A DNA stretch of 64,000 nt, from contig CAVQTN010000005.1 in assembly GCA_963716585.1 (NCBI GenBank), positions 95,819 to 159,818 of the forward strand, written 5' to 3'. This DNA is from JAICUY01 sp963716585. GTDB lineage: Bacteria > Chloroflexota > Limnocylindria > QHBO01. Under the pieces are notes generated by a model that worked only from the letters and a program-made list of their open reading frames with translations, did no database searches and was not told the origin of the DNA. The position numbers and the translations under genes are program-made. Positions 1 through 6,749 of this stretch are shown here, one piece after another; positions within the stretch are counted from its first letter, which is position 1, and each line of letters begins with the position of its first letter.

Positions 1-791
1 GCCAGCGCTTCCGGCCGCGGCTGCCCTCTGCCGCCCGGACGATCGCCGGGCTGCTCTTCGCCGCTCTGCTGGCGGGCACCGTGGTGCTGGTCAACGGCCC
101 CTGGCTGCGCGTCCAGCGCATCGCCTTCGCCGGGCAGCAGCTGACCAGCCAGCAACAGCTGGCCGGGGCCGTCGGCTGGTTGCGCGGCAGCCCGTTGCTG
201 GGCCTCGAGAGCGCGCCGGTCGTCGACCGGCTGCGCCTCCTGCCGGCCGTGGCCGACGCGCGCGTCGAGTCGAGCCTGCTCGACGAGGTGCGCATCACCG
301 TCACCGAGAAGCAGCCCGCGTTCGTGTGGCGCACGCCCGGCGCACGGCTGGTAGGCGCGGGCGATGGAACGCTGATCGCCGCACGCTCGGTGGACGGCCA
401 GCTGCCGGCCGGCCTGGCCGGCCTGCCTTTCGTCGACGACCGGCGCCAGGCGTCGAAGGGCCTGAAGGTCGGCGACGTCATCCCATCGGGCATGATCGAC
501 ACCGCGCTGCGGCTCGTCGCGGTCCAGCCCGCCAGGCTCGGCTCGGCCGCCACGCGGCTGAGCCTCAGGATCGACGACGAGCATGGCTTCGTCCTCGTCT
601 CGACCGCGCCCGCTTGGCAGGCCGCATTCGGGCTGTACGGGCTCGACCCCACCCGCGAGCAGCCACAGGACGGCCGCATCGAGGCGCAGGTCGCCGCGGT
701 CCGGACGCTGTTCGCCGCGCATCCGGAGGGATCGGTGTCATGGGTCGATGCCCGCAACCCGGGAAAGGTATATTTCCGTGCCAAGGGCTGA
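1..791 (+). CDS. ftsQ: Cell division protein FtsQ (5' end outside window)
   Basis: The frame is open from base 3 to the TGA at 789-791, so the N-terminus is missing. FtsQ/DivIB is a bitopic divisome protein that links early and late septum proteins. The visible part starts with basic residues and one hydrophobic segment (GLLFAALLAGTVVLV), then a POTRA-like start (LRVQRIAFAGQQ) and the FtsQ beta domain with the pattern RLLPAVADARVES...ITVTEKQPAFVW. No other membrane segment is seen, as expected for FtsQ. Position immediately before sbp, ftsA and ftsZ supports the call. A POTRA-only protein of another kind is unlikely in this context. Confidence 0.85.
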   Translation, partial: QRFRPRLPSAARTIAGLLFAALLAGTVVLVNGPWLRVQRIAFAGQQLTSQQQLAGAVGWLRGSPLLGLESAPVVDRLRLLPAVADARVESSLLDEVRITVTEKQPAFVWRTPGARLVGAGDGTLIAARSVDGQLPAGLAGLPFVDDRRQASKGLKVGDVIPSGMIDTALRLVAVQPARLGSAATRLSLRIDDEHGFVLVSTAPAWQAAFGLYGLDPTREQPQDGRIEAQVAAVRTLFAAHPEGSVSWVDARNPGKVYFRAKG

Positions 792-845
792 GGCGTGCCG
801 AGCCAGCGGATGGGGGCGCCGGCCTCAGCTGACTTCCGCACCGGG

Positions 846-851
846 TACCCT
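846..851 (+). promoter_or_regulatory. Putative -10 element of sbp (leaderless type)
   Basis: The hexamer TACCCT ends 5 nt before the sbp ATG and there is no Shine-Dalgarno sequence between them. It matches the TANNNT-spacer-ATG pattern seen before many genes in this window, predicting a transcript that begins at or very near the start codon. No -35 box is obvious. Confidence 0.4.
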
Positions 852-856
852 GCTGC

Positions 857-1180
857 ATGTGGCTTCCACTCATCGGTCTTGCCCTCGGTGTCGCCCTGGG
901 GCTGGTGCTCAACGTTTCGGTCAGCCCCGAGCTGGCGAGGTACAGCGCGGTGGGCATCCTGGCCGGGCTCGACTCGGTGCTGGGTGCCGTGCGGGCAGAG
1001 CTGGACGCCCATTACGACAACCGGGTCTTCCTGTCCGGGTTCGTGACCAACGCTCTGGTGGCGGTGGCGCTGACCTTCGTGGGCGACCGGCTGGGGATCG
1101 ACCTCTATCTCGTGGCGCTCTTCGCCTTCGGGCTGCGCATCTTCCAAAACGTGGCGTTGATCAGGCGCCACTTCCTGTAG
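857..1180 (+). CDS. sbp: Small basic family protein Sbp (DUF1290)
   Basis: A 107-residue membrane protein with three hydrophobic segments (about 2-18, 55-75 and 80-98). It matches the DUF1290 'small basic protein' family by its start WLPLIGLALGVALGL and the central pattern YSAVGILAGLDSVLGAVRAELD. The family is encoded beside ftsQ/divIB and ftsZ in many Gram-positive bacteria; its molecular function is unknown. It lies 65 bp after ftsQ and 51 bp before ftsA. The start ATG was chosen because the hydrophobic N-terminus begins right there and a -10-like box sits 5 nt upstream. Confidence 0.85.
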   Translation: MWLPLIGLALGVALGLVLNVSVSPELARYSAVGILAGLDSVLGAVRAELDAHYDNRVFLSGFVTNALVAVALTFVGDRLGIDLYLVALFAFGLRIFQNVALIRRHFL

Positions 1181-1231
1181 GCTCGAAACGAGGCGTTCGC
1201 GCGTCGGGCGCCGATCATTCTCGGAGGTAGC

Positions 1232-2473
1232 TTGGACAGGGAGACGGTCCTCGTCGGCATCGATGCGGGGACGACCAAGGTGACCACCCTCATCGGGGAG
1301 GTCGGTCGTTCCGGTGACGTCAACATCATCGGCTACGGCATCGCGCCATCGGTCGGGATGAAGAAGGGCATGGTCGCCAACATCGACCAGACGGTCAGCT
1401 CGATCGCCTCGAGCATCGAGAAGGCCGAGCGGCTGTCCGGCTACAAGATCAGCTCCGCCTTCGTCAGCGTCGGCGGCAGCCACATCGGCAGTCAGAACAG
1501 CCGCGGCGTGGTGGCGGTCTCCGGCCACAAGCGCGAGGTCAGTCGCGAGGACGTGGCACGCGCGACCGACGCTGCCAAGGCGGTCCAGGTGCCCTCCAAC
1601 CGCGAGATCCTGCACGTGGTGCCGCGCGGCTACATCGTCGACGGCCAGGAGGGCATCAAGGACCCGCTCGGCATGAGCGCGGTGCGGCTGGAGGTCGAGA
1701 CCCACATCGTCGCCGGCGCGGCGACGTCGGTCCAGAACCTGAGCAAGTGCATCAGCCAGGCGAACGTCGCGATCGATGAGCTGGTCATCAGCTCGCTGGC
1801 CGCCGCGGAGGCGACGCTCACCGACACCGAGAAGGAGCTCGGCGTGCTGGTGGCTGACATCGGAGGCGGCACGACCGACGTCGCCATCTTCGTCGACGGG
1901 GCGGTGTACCACTCGGCGGTGCTGCCGGTTGGCGGCATCAACGTGACCAACGACGTCGCGATCGGCCTGCGCACATCGCTCAACCTGGCGGAGGAGATCA
2001 AGATCAAGCATGGCTCGGCGAGCCTGACCGATGTTCAGCCCGAGGAGCTGCTCAACGTCGCGGTGCTCGGCGACGACGGCGGCCAGACGATCCAGCGTCG
2101 CAAGCTGTGCGAGATCATCGAGGCGCGGATGAGCGAGATCTACTCGCTGATCAGCGAGGAGGTGAAGCGCTCCGGGCACGCCGGCATGCTGCCCGCGGGC
2201 GTAGTGCTCACCGGCGGCGGCGCCCGGCTGGGCGGCGCAGCGGAGTTGGCGCGCGACGTGCTGGAGATGCCGGTGCGCGTCGGCTCGCCGCAGGGTGTCG
2301 GCGGACTCATGGATCAGCTCTCCAACCCGGCCTTCGCCACGCCCATCGGCCTGCTGCTCTGGGGCGCGGGGCACGCTGGCGCGGAGCCGCTGACCGCGTA
2401 CTCGAACGGGTCGTCAGTCGGCGCGGGGTTCGGCCGGGTGCTCGATTGGGTGCGCGGCCTCTTTCCGGGCTGA
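1232..2473 (+). CDS. ftsA: Cell division protein FtsA
   Basis: A 413-residue actin-fold ATPase that tethers FtsZ to the membrane and recruits later divisome proteins. The N-terminal phosphate-1 motif is IDAGTTK, the SHS2/1C region contains VSVGGSHI, phosphate-2 is VADIGGGTTD (about residues 208-217), and the adenosine motif is VLTGGGARLGG. Translation starts at a TTG, chosen because GGAGGT lies just upstream at 1223-1228 and the alignment with the family begins at once (RETVLVGIDAG). The C-terminus ends in VLDWVRGLFPG, an amphipathic stretch that fits the FtsA membrane-targeting helix. Confidence 0.95.
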   Translation: MDRETVLVGIDAGTTKVTTLIGEVGRSGDVNIIGYGIAPSVGMKKGMVANIDQTVSSIASSIEKAERLSGYKISSAFVSVGGSHIGSQNSRGVVAVSGHKREVSREDVARATDAAKAVQVPSNREILHVVPRGYIVDGQEGIKDPLGMSAVRLEVETHIVAGAATSVQNLSKCISQANVAIDELVISSLAAAEATLTDTEKELGVLVADIGGGTTDVAIFVDGAVYHSAVLPVGGINVTNDVAIGLRTSLNLAEEIKIKHGSASLTDVQPEELLNVAVLGDDGGQTIQRRKLCEIIEARMSEIYSLISEEVKRSGHAGMLPAGVVLTGGGARLGGAAELARDVLEMPVRVGSPQGVGGLMDQLSNPAFATPIGLLLWGAGHAGAEPLTAYSNGSSVGAGFGRVLDWVRGLFPG

Positions 2474-2539
2474 CGGAACGACGCGTCGCCTCGGGCCGCC
2501 GTGCCCGCGATGCCCGGAGCGGACTCCCCGCCGAACCGT

Positions 2540-2677
2540 TGCCACCGGGTGGAGGTAACGAAGAACTTGGGCCGAACATGGGCCTGCGGGAGTCCGTTTT
2601 GGTCACCGCGTGGCAGGCATCACGTTCGAAGTGCCCGCCGGCGGGCCTTCGTTGCGAAATATCTCCACCCGGTGGCA
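2540..2677. repeat. 15-bp perfect inverted repeat with palindromic arms
   Basis: TGCCACCGGGTGGAG at 2540-2554 recurs as its exact reverse complement at 2663-2677. Each arm itself contains the palindrome CCACC-S-GGTGG, so the pair looks like two copies of an operator-type site about 120 bp apart rather than a simple terminator stem. Confidence 0.5.
2627..2651 (+). terminator. Possible hairpin terminator after ftsA
   Basis: CGAAG and GCCCG pair with CGGGC and CTTCG around a CCGG loop, with one bulged T. There is no clear U-tract, and the hairpin lies about 150 bp after the ftsA stop, so termination is only a possibility. Confidence 0.3.
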
Positions 2678-2693
2678 GGACCGTCGATGGCAT

Positions 2694-2769
2694 GGGTCCA
2701 CGCCACGGGCCCACGCCACGGACCCACGCCACGGGTCCACGCCACGGACCCACGCCAGGGACGCGCCAC
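2694..2769. repeat. 13-bp tandem repeat upstream of ftsZ
   Basis: Five consecutive 13-bp units with consensus GGRYCCACGCCAC start at 2694, 2707, 2720, 2733 and 2746, followed by a degenerate unit GGACGCGCCAC (2759-2769). Units alternate GGGTCC, GGGCCC and GGACCC at their 5' ends. The array is GC-rich, so it does not look like an origin unwinding element. Confidence 0.8.
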
Positions 2770-2861
2770 GTCCTCGCCATGCTCCCGCGCTGTGCCTTCG
2801 CGAAGACCCTGTGGACGGGATCGGTGCGCGCTGTGAAGGTCTCCACAGCCTGATCGCACAA

Positions 2862-2892
2862 TGTGGATAACTTCGCGGGGCATTGTGGAAAA
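2862..2892 (-). promoter_or_regulatory. Two DnaA-box-like 9-mers upstream of ftsZ
   Basis: Read on the minus strand, 2862-2870 is a perfect TTATCCACA and 2884-2892 is TTTTCCACA (8 of 9 positions). They share orientation and are 22 bp apart, about two helical turns. Weaker matches occur at 2839-2847 (GTCTCCACA) and 2810-2818. They lie 30-60 bp before the TAGAAT box of ftsZ, suiting DnaA control of ftsZ; an origin role is less likely. Confidence 0.5.
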
Positions 2893-2920
2893 GTCCCGAC
2901 GCGGACCCATGCCCACTCGC

Positions 2921-2926
2921 TAGAAT
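2921..2926 (+). promoter_or_regulatory. Putative -10 element of ftsZ
   Basis: TAGAAT lies 56 nt before the ftsZ ATG, predicting a leader of about 50 nt that carries the Shine-Dalgarno AGGAGA at 2971-2976. The same hexamer is used before pcrA and gatB. No -35 consensus is visible. Confidence 0.4.
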
Positions 2927-2982
2927 CGGTCAAACCCGCGAGCCCCGGGTTTGCAAGCTCCATCAGGCGCAGGAGAACCCCC

Positions 2983-4224
2983 ATGCCGCTCCGGTCGGAC
3001 GCAGAGAACTTCGCACTCATCAAGGTCATCGGCGTCGGAGGCGGCGGCAGCAACGCCGTCAACCGGATGATTCGCGCCGAGATGATGGGCGTCGAGTTCA
3101 TCGCGGTGAACACCGATGCCCAGGCGCTGCTTCAAAGCGATGCGCCGCACAAGATCCGCATCGGCGACAAGATGACGCGCGGCCTTGGCGCGGGCGCCGA
3201 TCCAAACGTCGGTCAGCGCGCCGCCGAGGAGGACTCGGAGAAGATCTACGAGGCCCTCAAGGACGCCGACATGATCTTCATCACCGCCGGCATGGGCGGT
3301 GGCACCGGCTCGGGCGCGGCGCCGGTCATCGCCGAGATCGCCAAGGACCTGGGAGCGCTGACGGTCGGTGTCATCACCAAGCCGTTCAGCTTCGAGGGGG
3401 TGCGCCGCAAGCTCGTCGCCGAGCAGTATTCGGAGCTGCTCAAGGAGAAGTGCGACACGCTGATCACGATTCCCAACGATCGGCTGCGCGAGGTGGTCGA
3501 CAAGAAAACCTCGATCCTGGACGCGTTCCGCGTGGTGGATGACGTCCTGCGCCAGGGCGTGCAGGGGATCAGCGATCTGATCACCGTGCCGGGCCTCATC
3601 AACCTCGACTTCGCCGACGTCAAGACCATCATGCGTGACGCGGGCAGCTCGATGATGGGCATCGGTATCGGCACCGGCGAGAACCGCGCCATGGAGGCGG
3701 CCCGCGCGGCGGTCATGAGCCCACTGCTCGAGGTCAACATCCAGGGCGCGCGCGGCATCCTGTTCAACGTCACCGGCGGCAGCGATCTCGGTCTGTTCGA
3801 GGTCAACGAGGCGGCCGAGGTCATCAAGGAGGCTGCCGATCCGGAGGCCAACATCATCTTCGGCACGGTCATCGATGATCGGATGCGCGACGAGGTGAAG
3901 GTGACCGTCATCGCCACCGGCTTTGACGCGACGCGCAAGGCCAAGCCCGACCGCCGCGCGGCGGCCGAGATCGCGGGCGGCATCGAGCAGACGCTCGACG
4001 AGCGGAGCCGTGAGATCCTCGCCGAGATCGAGCGCGAGCGGACCGAGCGCGAGGCGCTGGAGGCGCAGATGGACGAGCCGTCGCCGTTTGCCAGGAGCCA
4101 GCCAACCGAGGTGCGGCCGGCAGCGCGCCAGCCACTGCCGGTCCGGCCGGCGGGCTTGGAGCGGCCGTCCTACGGCGAGGCCGATCTCGACATCCCCAGC
4201 TTCCTGCGGCGCAAGGGCGACTGA
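2983..4224 (+). CDS. ftsZ: Cell division protein FtsZ
   Basis: The tubulin-like GTPase that forms the Z-ring, 413 residues. The N-terminal GGGGSNAVNRM, the tubulin signature GGGTGSG (residues 105-111), the T7-loop pattern (NLDFADVKTIM) and the C-terminal tail peptide LDIPSFLRRKGD that binds FtsA are all present. A longer open frame runs upstream, but ATG 2983 was chosen because AGGAGA lies 7 nt before it and homology starts there. The linker (about residues 345-395) is charged and low in complexity, as in other FtsZ proteins. Confidence 0.97.
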   Translation: MPLRSDAENFALIKVIGVGGGGSNAVNRMIRAEMMGVEFIAVNTDAQALLQSDAPHKIRIGDKMTRGLGAGADPNVGQRAAEEDSEKIYEALKDADMIFITAGMGGGTGSGAAPVIAEIAKDLGALTVGVITKPFSFEGVRRKLVAEQYSELLKEKCDTLITIPNDRLREVVDKKTSILDAFRVVDDVLRQGVQGISDLITVPGLINLDFADVKTIMRDAGSSMMGIGIGTGENRAMEAARAAVMSPLLEVNIQGARGILFNVTGGSDLGLFEVNEAAEVIKEAADPEANIIFGTVIDDRMRDEVKVTVIATGFDATRKAKPDRRAAAEIAGGIEQTLDERSREILAEIERERTEREALEAQMDEPSPFARSQPTEVRPAARQPLPVRPAGLERPSYGEADLDIPSFLRRKGD

Positions 4225-4269
4225 CTCCAACGCGCACGGACCGATGAGACCCGGCGCCGGCCGGGGCTC

Positions 4270-4995
4270 ATGAGTCGGTGGCCGATGACCTCGCCCAGTG
4301 CCGAGCAGATCGGCGAACGACACGACGCGCTGCGCGTGCGGCTGCGTGACGCGGCGGAGGCCGCGGGCCGCGACCCGGATGGGTTCCGCATCGTGGCCAT
4401 CACCAAGACGGTTCCCCTCGACGTCGTCAGCGCGGCCATGCGTGCGGGCCTGCGGCGGCTCGGCGAGAACCGGGTCCAGGAGGCACTGCCCAAGATCGCG
4501 GCGCTGCCCGATGCCGAATGGCACCTGGTCGGCCACCTCCAGTCGAACAAGGTGCGCCGCGCGGTGGCGGCGGTCGCGGTGATCCATTCGGTCGACTCGC
4601 TTGCGCTCCTGCGCCGTATCGACGCGGCGTCACACGATCTCGGGCGGCACCCAGAGCTGCTGCTGCAGGTCAACCTCAGTGGCGGGAGCTCGGGGTCCGG
4701 CTTCGCGGCCGAGACCTTCGCCGTCGAGGCAGTGCGTGGCGGCGAGCTGCAGCACGCCATCGGGGAGCTGCGCAGCGCGCGGGTCAGCGGGCTGATGACC
4801 ATCGGGCCGCACCATGAGGATTCGCGCCCGGTCTTCGCGCGCCTGCGGGAGCTGCGCGACGCGCTGCAGGACGCTCTGGGGCAGTCGCTTCCCGAGCTGT
4901 CGATGGGGATGAGCGACGACGCTTCGGCCGCCGTCGCCGAGGGCGCGACGCTGGTCCGCATCGGCACCGCCCTGTTCGGGCCGCGCCCGGCCTGA
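4270..4995 (+). CDS. yggS: YggS/PLPBP family pyridoxal-phosphate homeostasis protein
   Basis: A 241-residue single-domain PLP-binding protein of the YggS/YlmE/PROSC family, which buffers pyridoxal phosphate and has no established catalytic reaction. The PLP lysine is K46 in AITKTV; family motifs GENRVQEA, WHLVGHLQSNK, HSVDS and the C-terminal LSMGMSDD are all visible. A second ATG at 4285 could also be the start. In many Gram-positive genomes this gene sits between ftsZ and sepF; here sepF is absent and yggT follows after 53 bp. Confidence 0.92.
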   Translation: MSRWPMTSPSAEQIGERHDALRVRLRDAAEAAGRDPDGFRIVAITKTVPLDVVSAAMRAGLRRLGENRVQEALPKIAALPDAEWHLVGHLQSNKVRRAVAAVAVIHSVDSLALLRRIDAASHDLGRHPELLLQVNLSGGSSGSGFAAETFAVEAVRGGELQHAIGELRSARVSGLMTIGPHHEDSRPVFARLRELRDALQDALGQSLPELSMGMSDDASAAVAEGATLVRIGTALFGPRPA

Positions 4996-5032
4996 TCAAA
5001 CCTGCGCATGGGCCTTGCCGCCGCCGGCTTGC

Positions 5033-5038
5033 TATCCT
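5033..5038 (+). promoter_or_regulatory. Putative -10 element of yggT
   Basis: TATCCT ends 10 nt before the yggT ATG, in a GCTATCCTGC context also seen before the MFS gene at 5430. It implies a leaderless or near-leaderless transcript. Confidence 0.35.
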
Positions 5039-5048
5039 GCACCGCGAG

Positions 5049-5300
5049 ATGCCGCTCGTCGTTGTGAACTTCCTGCAGCTGCTGGCCCTGGTGCTCTGGC
5101 TGCTGATCATCGCCCGGGTGATCATCAGTTGGGTCCTGCCCATGGGCGGCGGCGGGGTGGTGGCGTTCGTCTACCAGGTCACCGAGCCGATCCTGGCGCC
5201 CATCCGACGCGTCATTCCGCCGAGTGCCGGGATCGACTGGGCGCCTCTCATCGCGGTCCTGCTCCTTGGAGCGATCACCCAGGCCCTCACGCGACTCTAG
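5049..5300 (+). CDS. yggT: YggT family membrane protein
   Basis: An 83-residue protein with two membrane segments (about 5-27 and 63-82). The loop between them carries the family pattern VTEPILAPIRRVIPPSAGIDWAP. YggT/YlmG proteins are placed with division genes in bacteria and, in chloroplasts, affect nucleoid distribution; the bacterial role is not settled. It follows yggS and ends 33 bp before a tRNA gene. Identification from the double hydrophobic segment and PILxPIRRxIP motif is firm; function is not. Confidence 0.88.
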   Translation: MPLVVVNFLQLLALVLWLLIIARVIISWVLPMGGGGVVAFVYQVTEPILAPIRRVIPPSAGIDWAPLIAVLLLGAITQALTRL

Positions 5301-5313
5301 GCGCCCGGATCGC

Positions 5314-5319
5314 TATACT
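5314..5319 (+). promoter_or_regulatory. Putative -10 element of tRNA-Val
   Basis: TATACT lies 14 nt before the first base of the tRNA, allowing a short 5' leader removed by RNase P. No clear -35 element. Confidence 0.35.
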
Positions 5320-5333
5320 GCGCATCCCGCGGT

Positions 5334-5409
5334 GGGCGATTGGCTCAGTGGTTAGAGCACACGGTTCACATCCGTGGGGTCACTGGTTCGAATCCAGTAT
5401 CGCCCACCA
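5334..5409 (+). tRNA. tRNA-Val (anticodon CAC)
   Basis: A full cloverleaf can be folded: acceptor stem GGGCGAT/ATCGCCC, D stem GCTC/GAGC, anticodon stem CACGG/CCGTG with loop TTCACAT, a five-base variable loop GGGTC, T stem ACTGG/CCAGT with loop TTCGAAT, discriminator A, and an encoded CCA (5407-5409). Anticodon CAC reads GTG valine codons. The mature length with CCA is 76 nt. Confidence 0.96.
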
Positions 5410-5429
5410 TCCCGCCTCTCGCCGGACGC

Positions 5430-5435
5430 TATCCT
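5430..5435 (+). promoter_or_regulatory. Putative -10 element of the MFS gene
   Basis: TATCCT lies 9 nt before the chosen ATG at 5445, again without a Shine-Dalgarno sequence in between. Confidence 0.35.
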
Positions 5436-5444
5436 GCTGAGCCG

Positions 5445-6749
5445 ATGCTCGACCGGCTGCGCTCCATCCGCCTCCTCGACCCGCTCGCTCGGCGCGACTA
5501 CGCGCTGCTGGCCGGTGGTTCGACCGTGTCGCTGCTCGGCGACGGCTTCTTCTTCGTGGCGCTCGCCTGGCAGGTCTACGAGCTGTCGAACGTGCCGACC
5601 GCGCTCTCGGTCGTCGGTGTGGCGTGGACCCTGCCGCTGGTGCTCTTCATCCTGCTCGGCGGGGTCCTGACCGATCGCTACGACCGCCGACGGCTGCTCA
5701 TCGGCGCTGACCTGCTGCGTGCCGTGGCGATCGGCCTGATCGGCATCCTGTCGATCACTGGCGCCCTGCAGCTGTGGCACGTGATGGTGCTGATCGCGTT
5801 CGTGGGCGTCGGCGACGCGTTCTTCAACCCGGCCTCCACGGCGATCGTGCCGGACCTGCTGCCCGAGGAGCTGCTGCCGCGGGCCAACGCGCTCCAGGCG
5901 CTGGTGCGCCCGTTGATGCTGCGCCTGCTCGGGCCTGCGATCGGCGGCTTCGTTGTCGCCGGGGTGGGGGCGGGTCCGGCATTCGTGGTCGATGGCGCGA
6001 GCTTTATCGTCTCGGCGGCGGCGGTCTGGGCCATCAGCGCGCGGCCGGCACCCGGCGCGCGGTCGGCGGCCGGCCTGCGCCAGACCCTGGTCGAGGTGCG
6101 AGAGGGGTTCGGCTTCGTGCGGGCCAATCCGTGGTGCTGGGCCACGCTGCTCGCGGCGATGCTCAGCCTGCTCGTCTTCTTCGGGCCGATGGAGGTGCTG
6201 CTGCCGTACCTCGTCAAGAACAGGCTGTCGTTGGGTGCCGAGGCGCTCGGCACCATCTTCGCGGCGAGCGGCGTGGGGTCGATCCTGTCGGCGCTGGTCA
6301 TCGGCCAGACCGGGCTGCCGCGGCTGCGCATCACCGCGATGTACGCATCGTGGTCATTGGGCGTGGCCATCTTCCTGGTCTACGGGCTGATGTCGCAGCT
6401 ATGGATGGCGCTGGTCGCCGGATTCGTCAGCGCGGCGCTCTTCCAGCTCGGACAGATCATCTGGACGACCCTGCTGCAGCAGCTCGTGCCGCGCGAGCTG
6501 CTCGGTCGGGTGTCGAGCCTCGACTGGCTCGTGTCGACCGGCCTGGTGCCGATCTCCTTCGCCCTGACGGGGCCGGCGGCCGCGCTGTTCGGCGCTGGGC
6601 CGACGATGGTCGGTGCGGGCCTGGTCGGCGCGGTGCTGATGGGTATGCTCCTGTTCGTGCCCGGCGTTCGTGCACCGGAGCGCGGCTTCCAGCCGGCGAC
6701 CACCCTCGCGGCACGCGCCGCGGATCCGCACGGCATCGGGCAGCCCTGA
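5445..6749 (+). CDS. MFS transporter (putative multidrug/siderophore-type exporter)
   Basis: A 434-residue integral membrane protein with about 12 hydrophobic segments. The first cytoplasmic loop carries the MFS signature LTDRYDRRRLLIGADLLRA. The overall pattern resembles the MFS_3/EntS-like group of drug or siderophore exporters; the substrate cannot be read from sequence. The open frame extends upstream through the tRNA, so the start was set at the first in-frame ATG after it, which has a TATCCT box 9 nt upstream. Its stop overlaps the next gene (TGATG), so the two are probably cotranscribed. Confidence 0.85.
   Translation: MLDRLRSIRLLDPLARRDYALLAGGSTVSLLGDGFFFVALAWQVYELSNVPTALSVVGVAWTLPLVLFILLGGVLTDRYDRRRLLIGADLLRAVAIGLIGILSITGALQLWHVMVLIAFVGVGDAFFNPASTAIVPDLLPEELLPRANALQALVRPLMLRLLGPAIGGFVVAGVGAGPAFVVDGASFIVSAAAVWAISARPAPGARSAAGLRQTLVEVREGFGFVRANPWCWATLLAAMLSLLVFFGPMEVLLPYLVKNRLSLGAEALGTIFAASGVGSILSALVIGQTGLPRLRITAMYASWSLGVAIFLVYGLMSQLWMALVAGFVSAALFQLGQIIWTTLLQQLVPRELLGRVSSLDWLVSTGLVPISFALTGPAAALFGAGPTMVGAGLVGAVLMGMLLFVPGVRAPERGFQPATTLAARAADPHGIGQP

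Larger units (their letters stand above)
2474..2982. other. 509-bp repeat-rich gap between ftsA and ftsZ
   Basis: No convincing gene is seen. The interval holds, in order, a 15-bp inverted repeat, an imperfect hairpin (2627-2651), a 13-bp tandem repeat, two strong and two weak DnaA-box-like 9-mers, a -10-like TAGAAT and the ftsZ Shine-Dalgarno. Open frames here are low-complexity products of the tandem repeat. A gap of this length is unusual in this otherwise tightly packed window and points to independent regulation of ftsZ. Confidence 0.7.

Noticed and set aside
2474..2982. Chromosomal replication origin upstream of ftsZ
   Set aside because: DnaA boxes and 13-bp repeats are present, but there is no AT-rich unwinding region, the repeats are GC-rich, and dnaA, dnaN or rpmH are absent. 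Recorded as a regulatory candidate only.
2920..4587. 555-codon minus-strand open frame opposite ftsZ
   Set aside because: It is the antisense shadow of ftsZ and yggS, with skewed composition and no motif.
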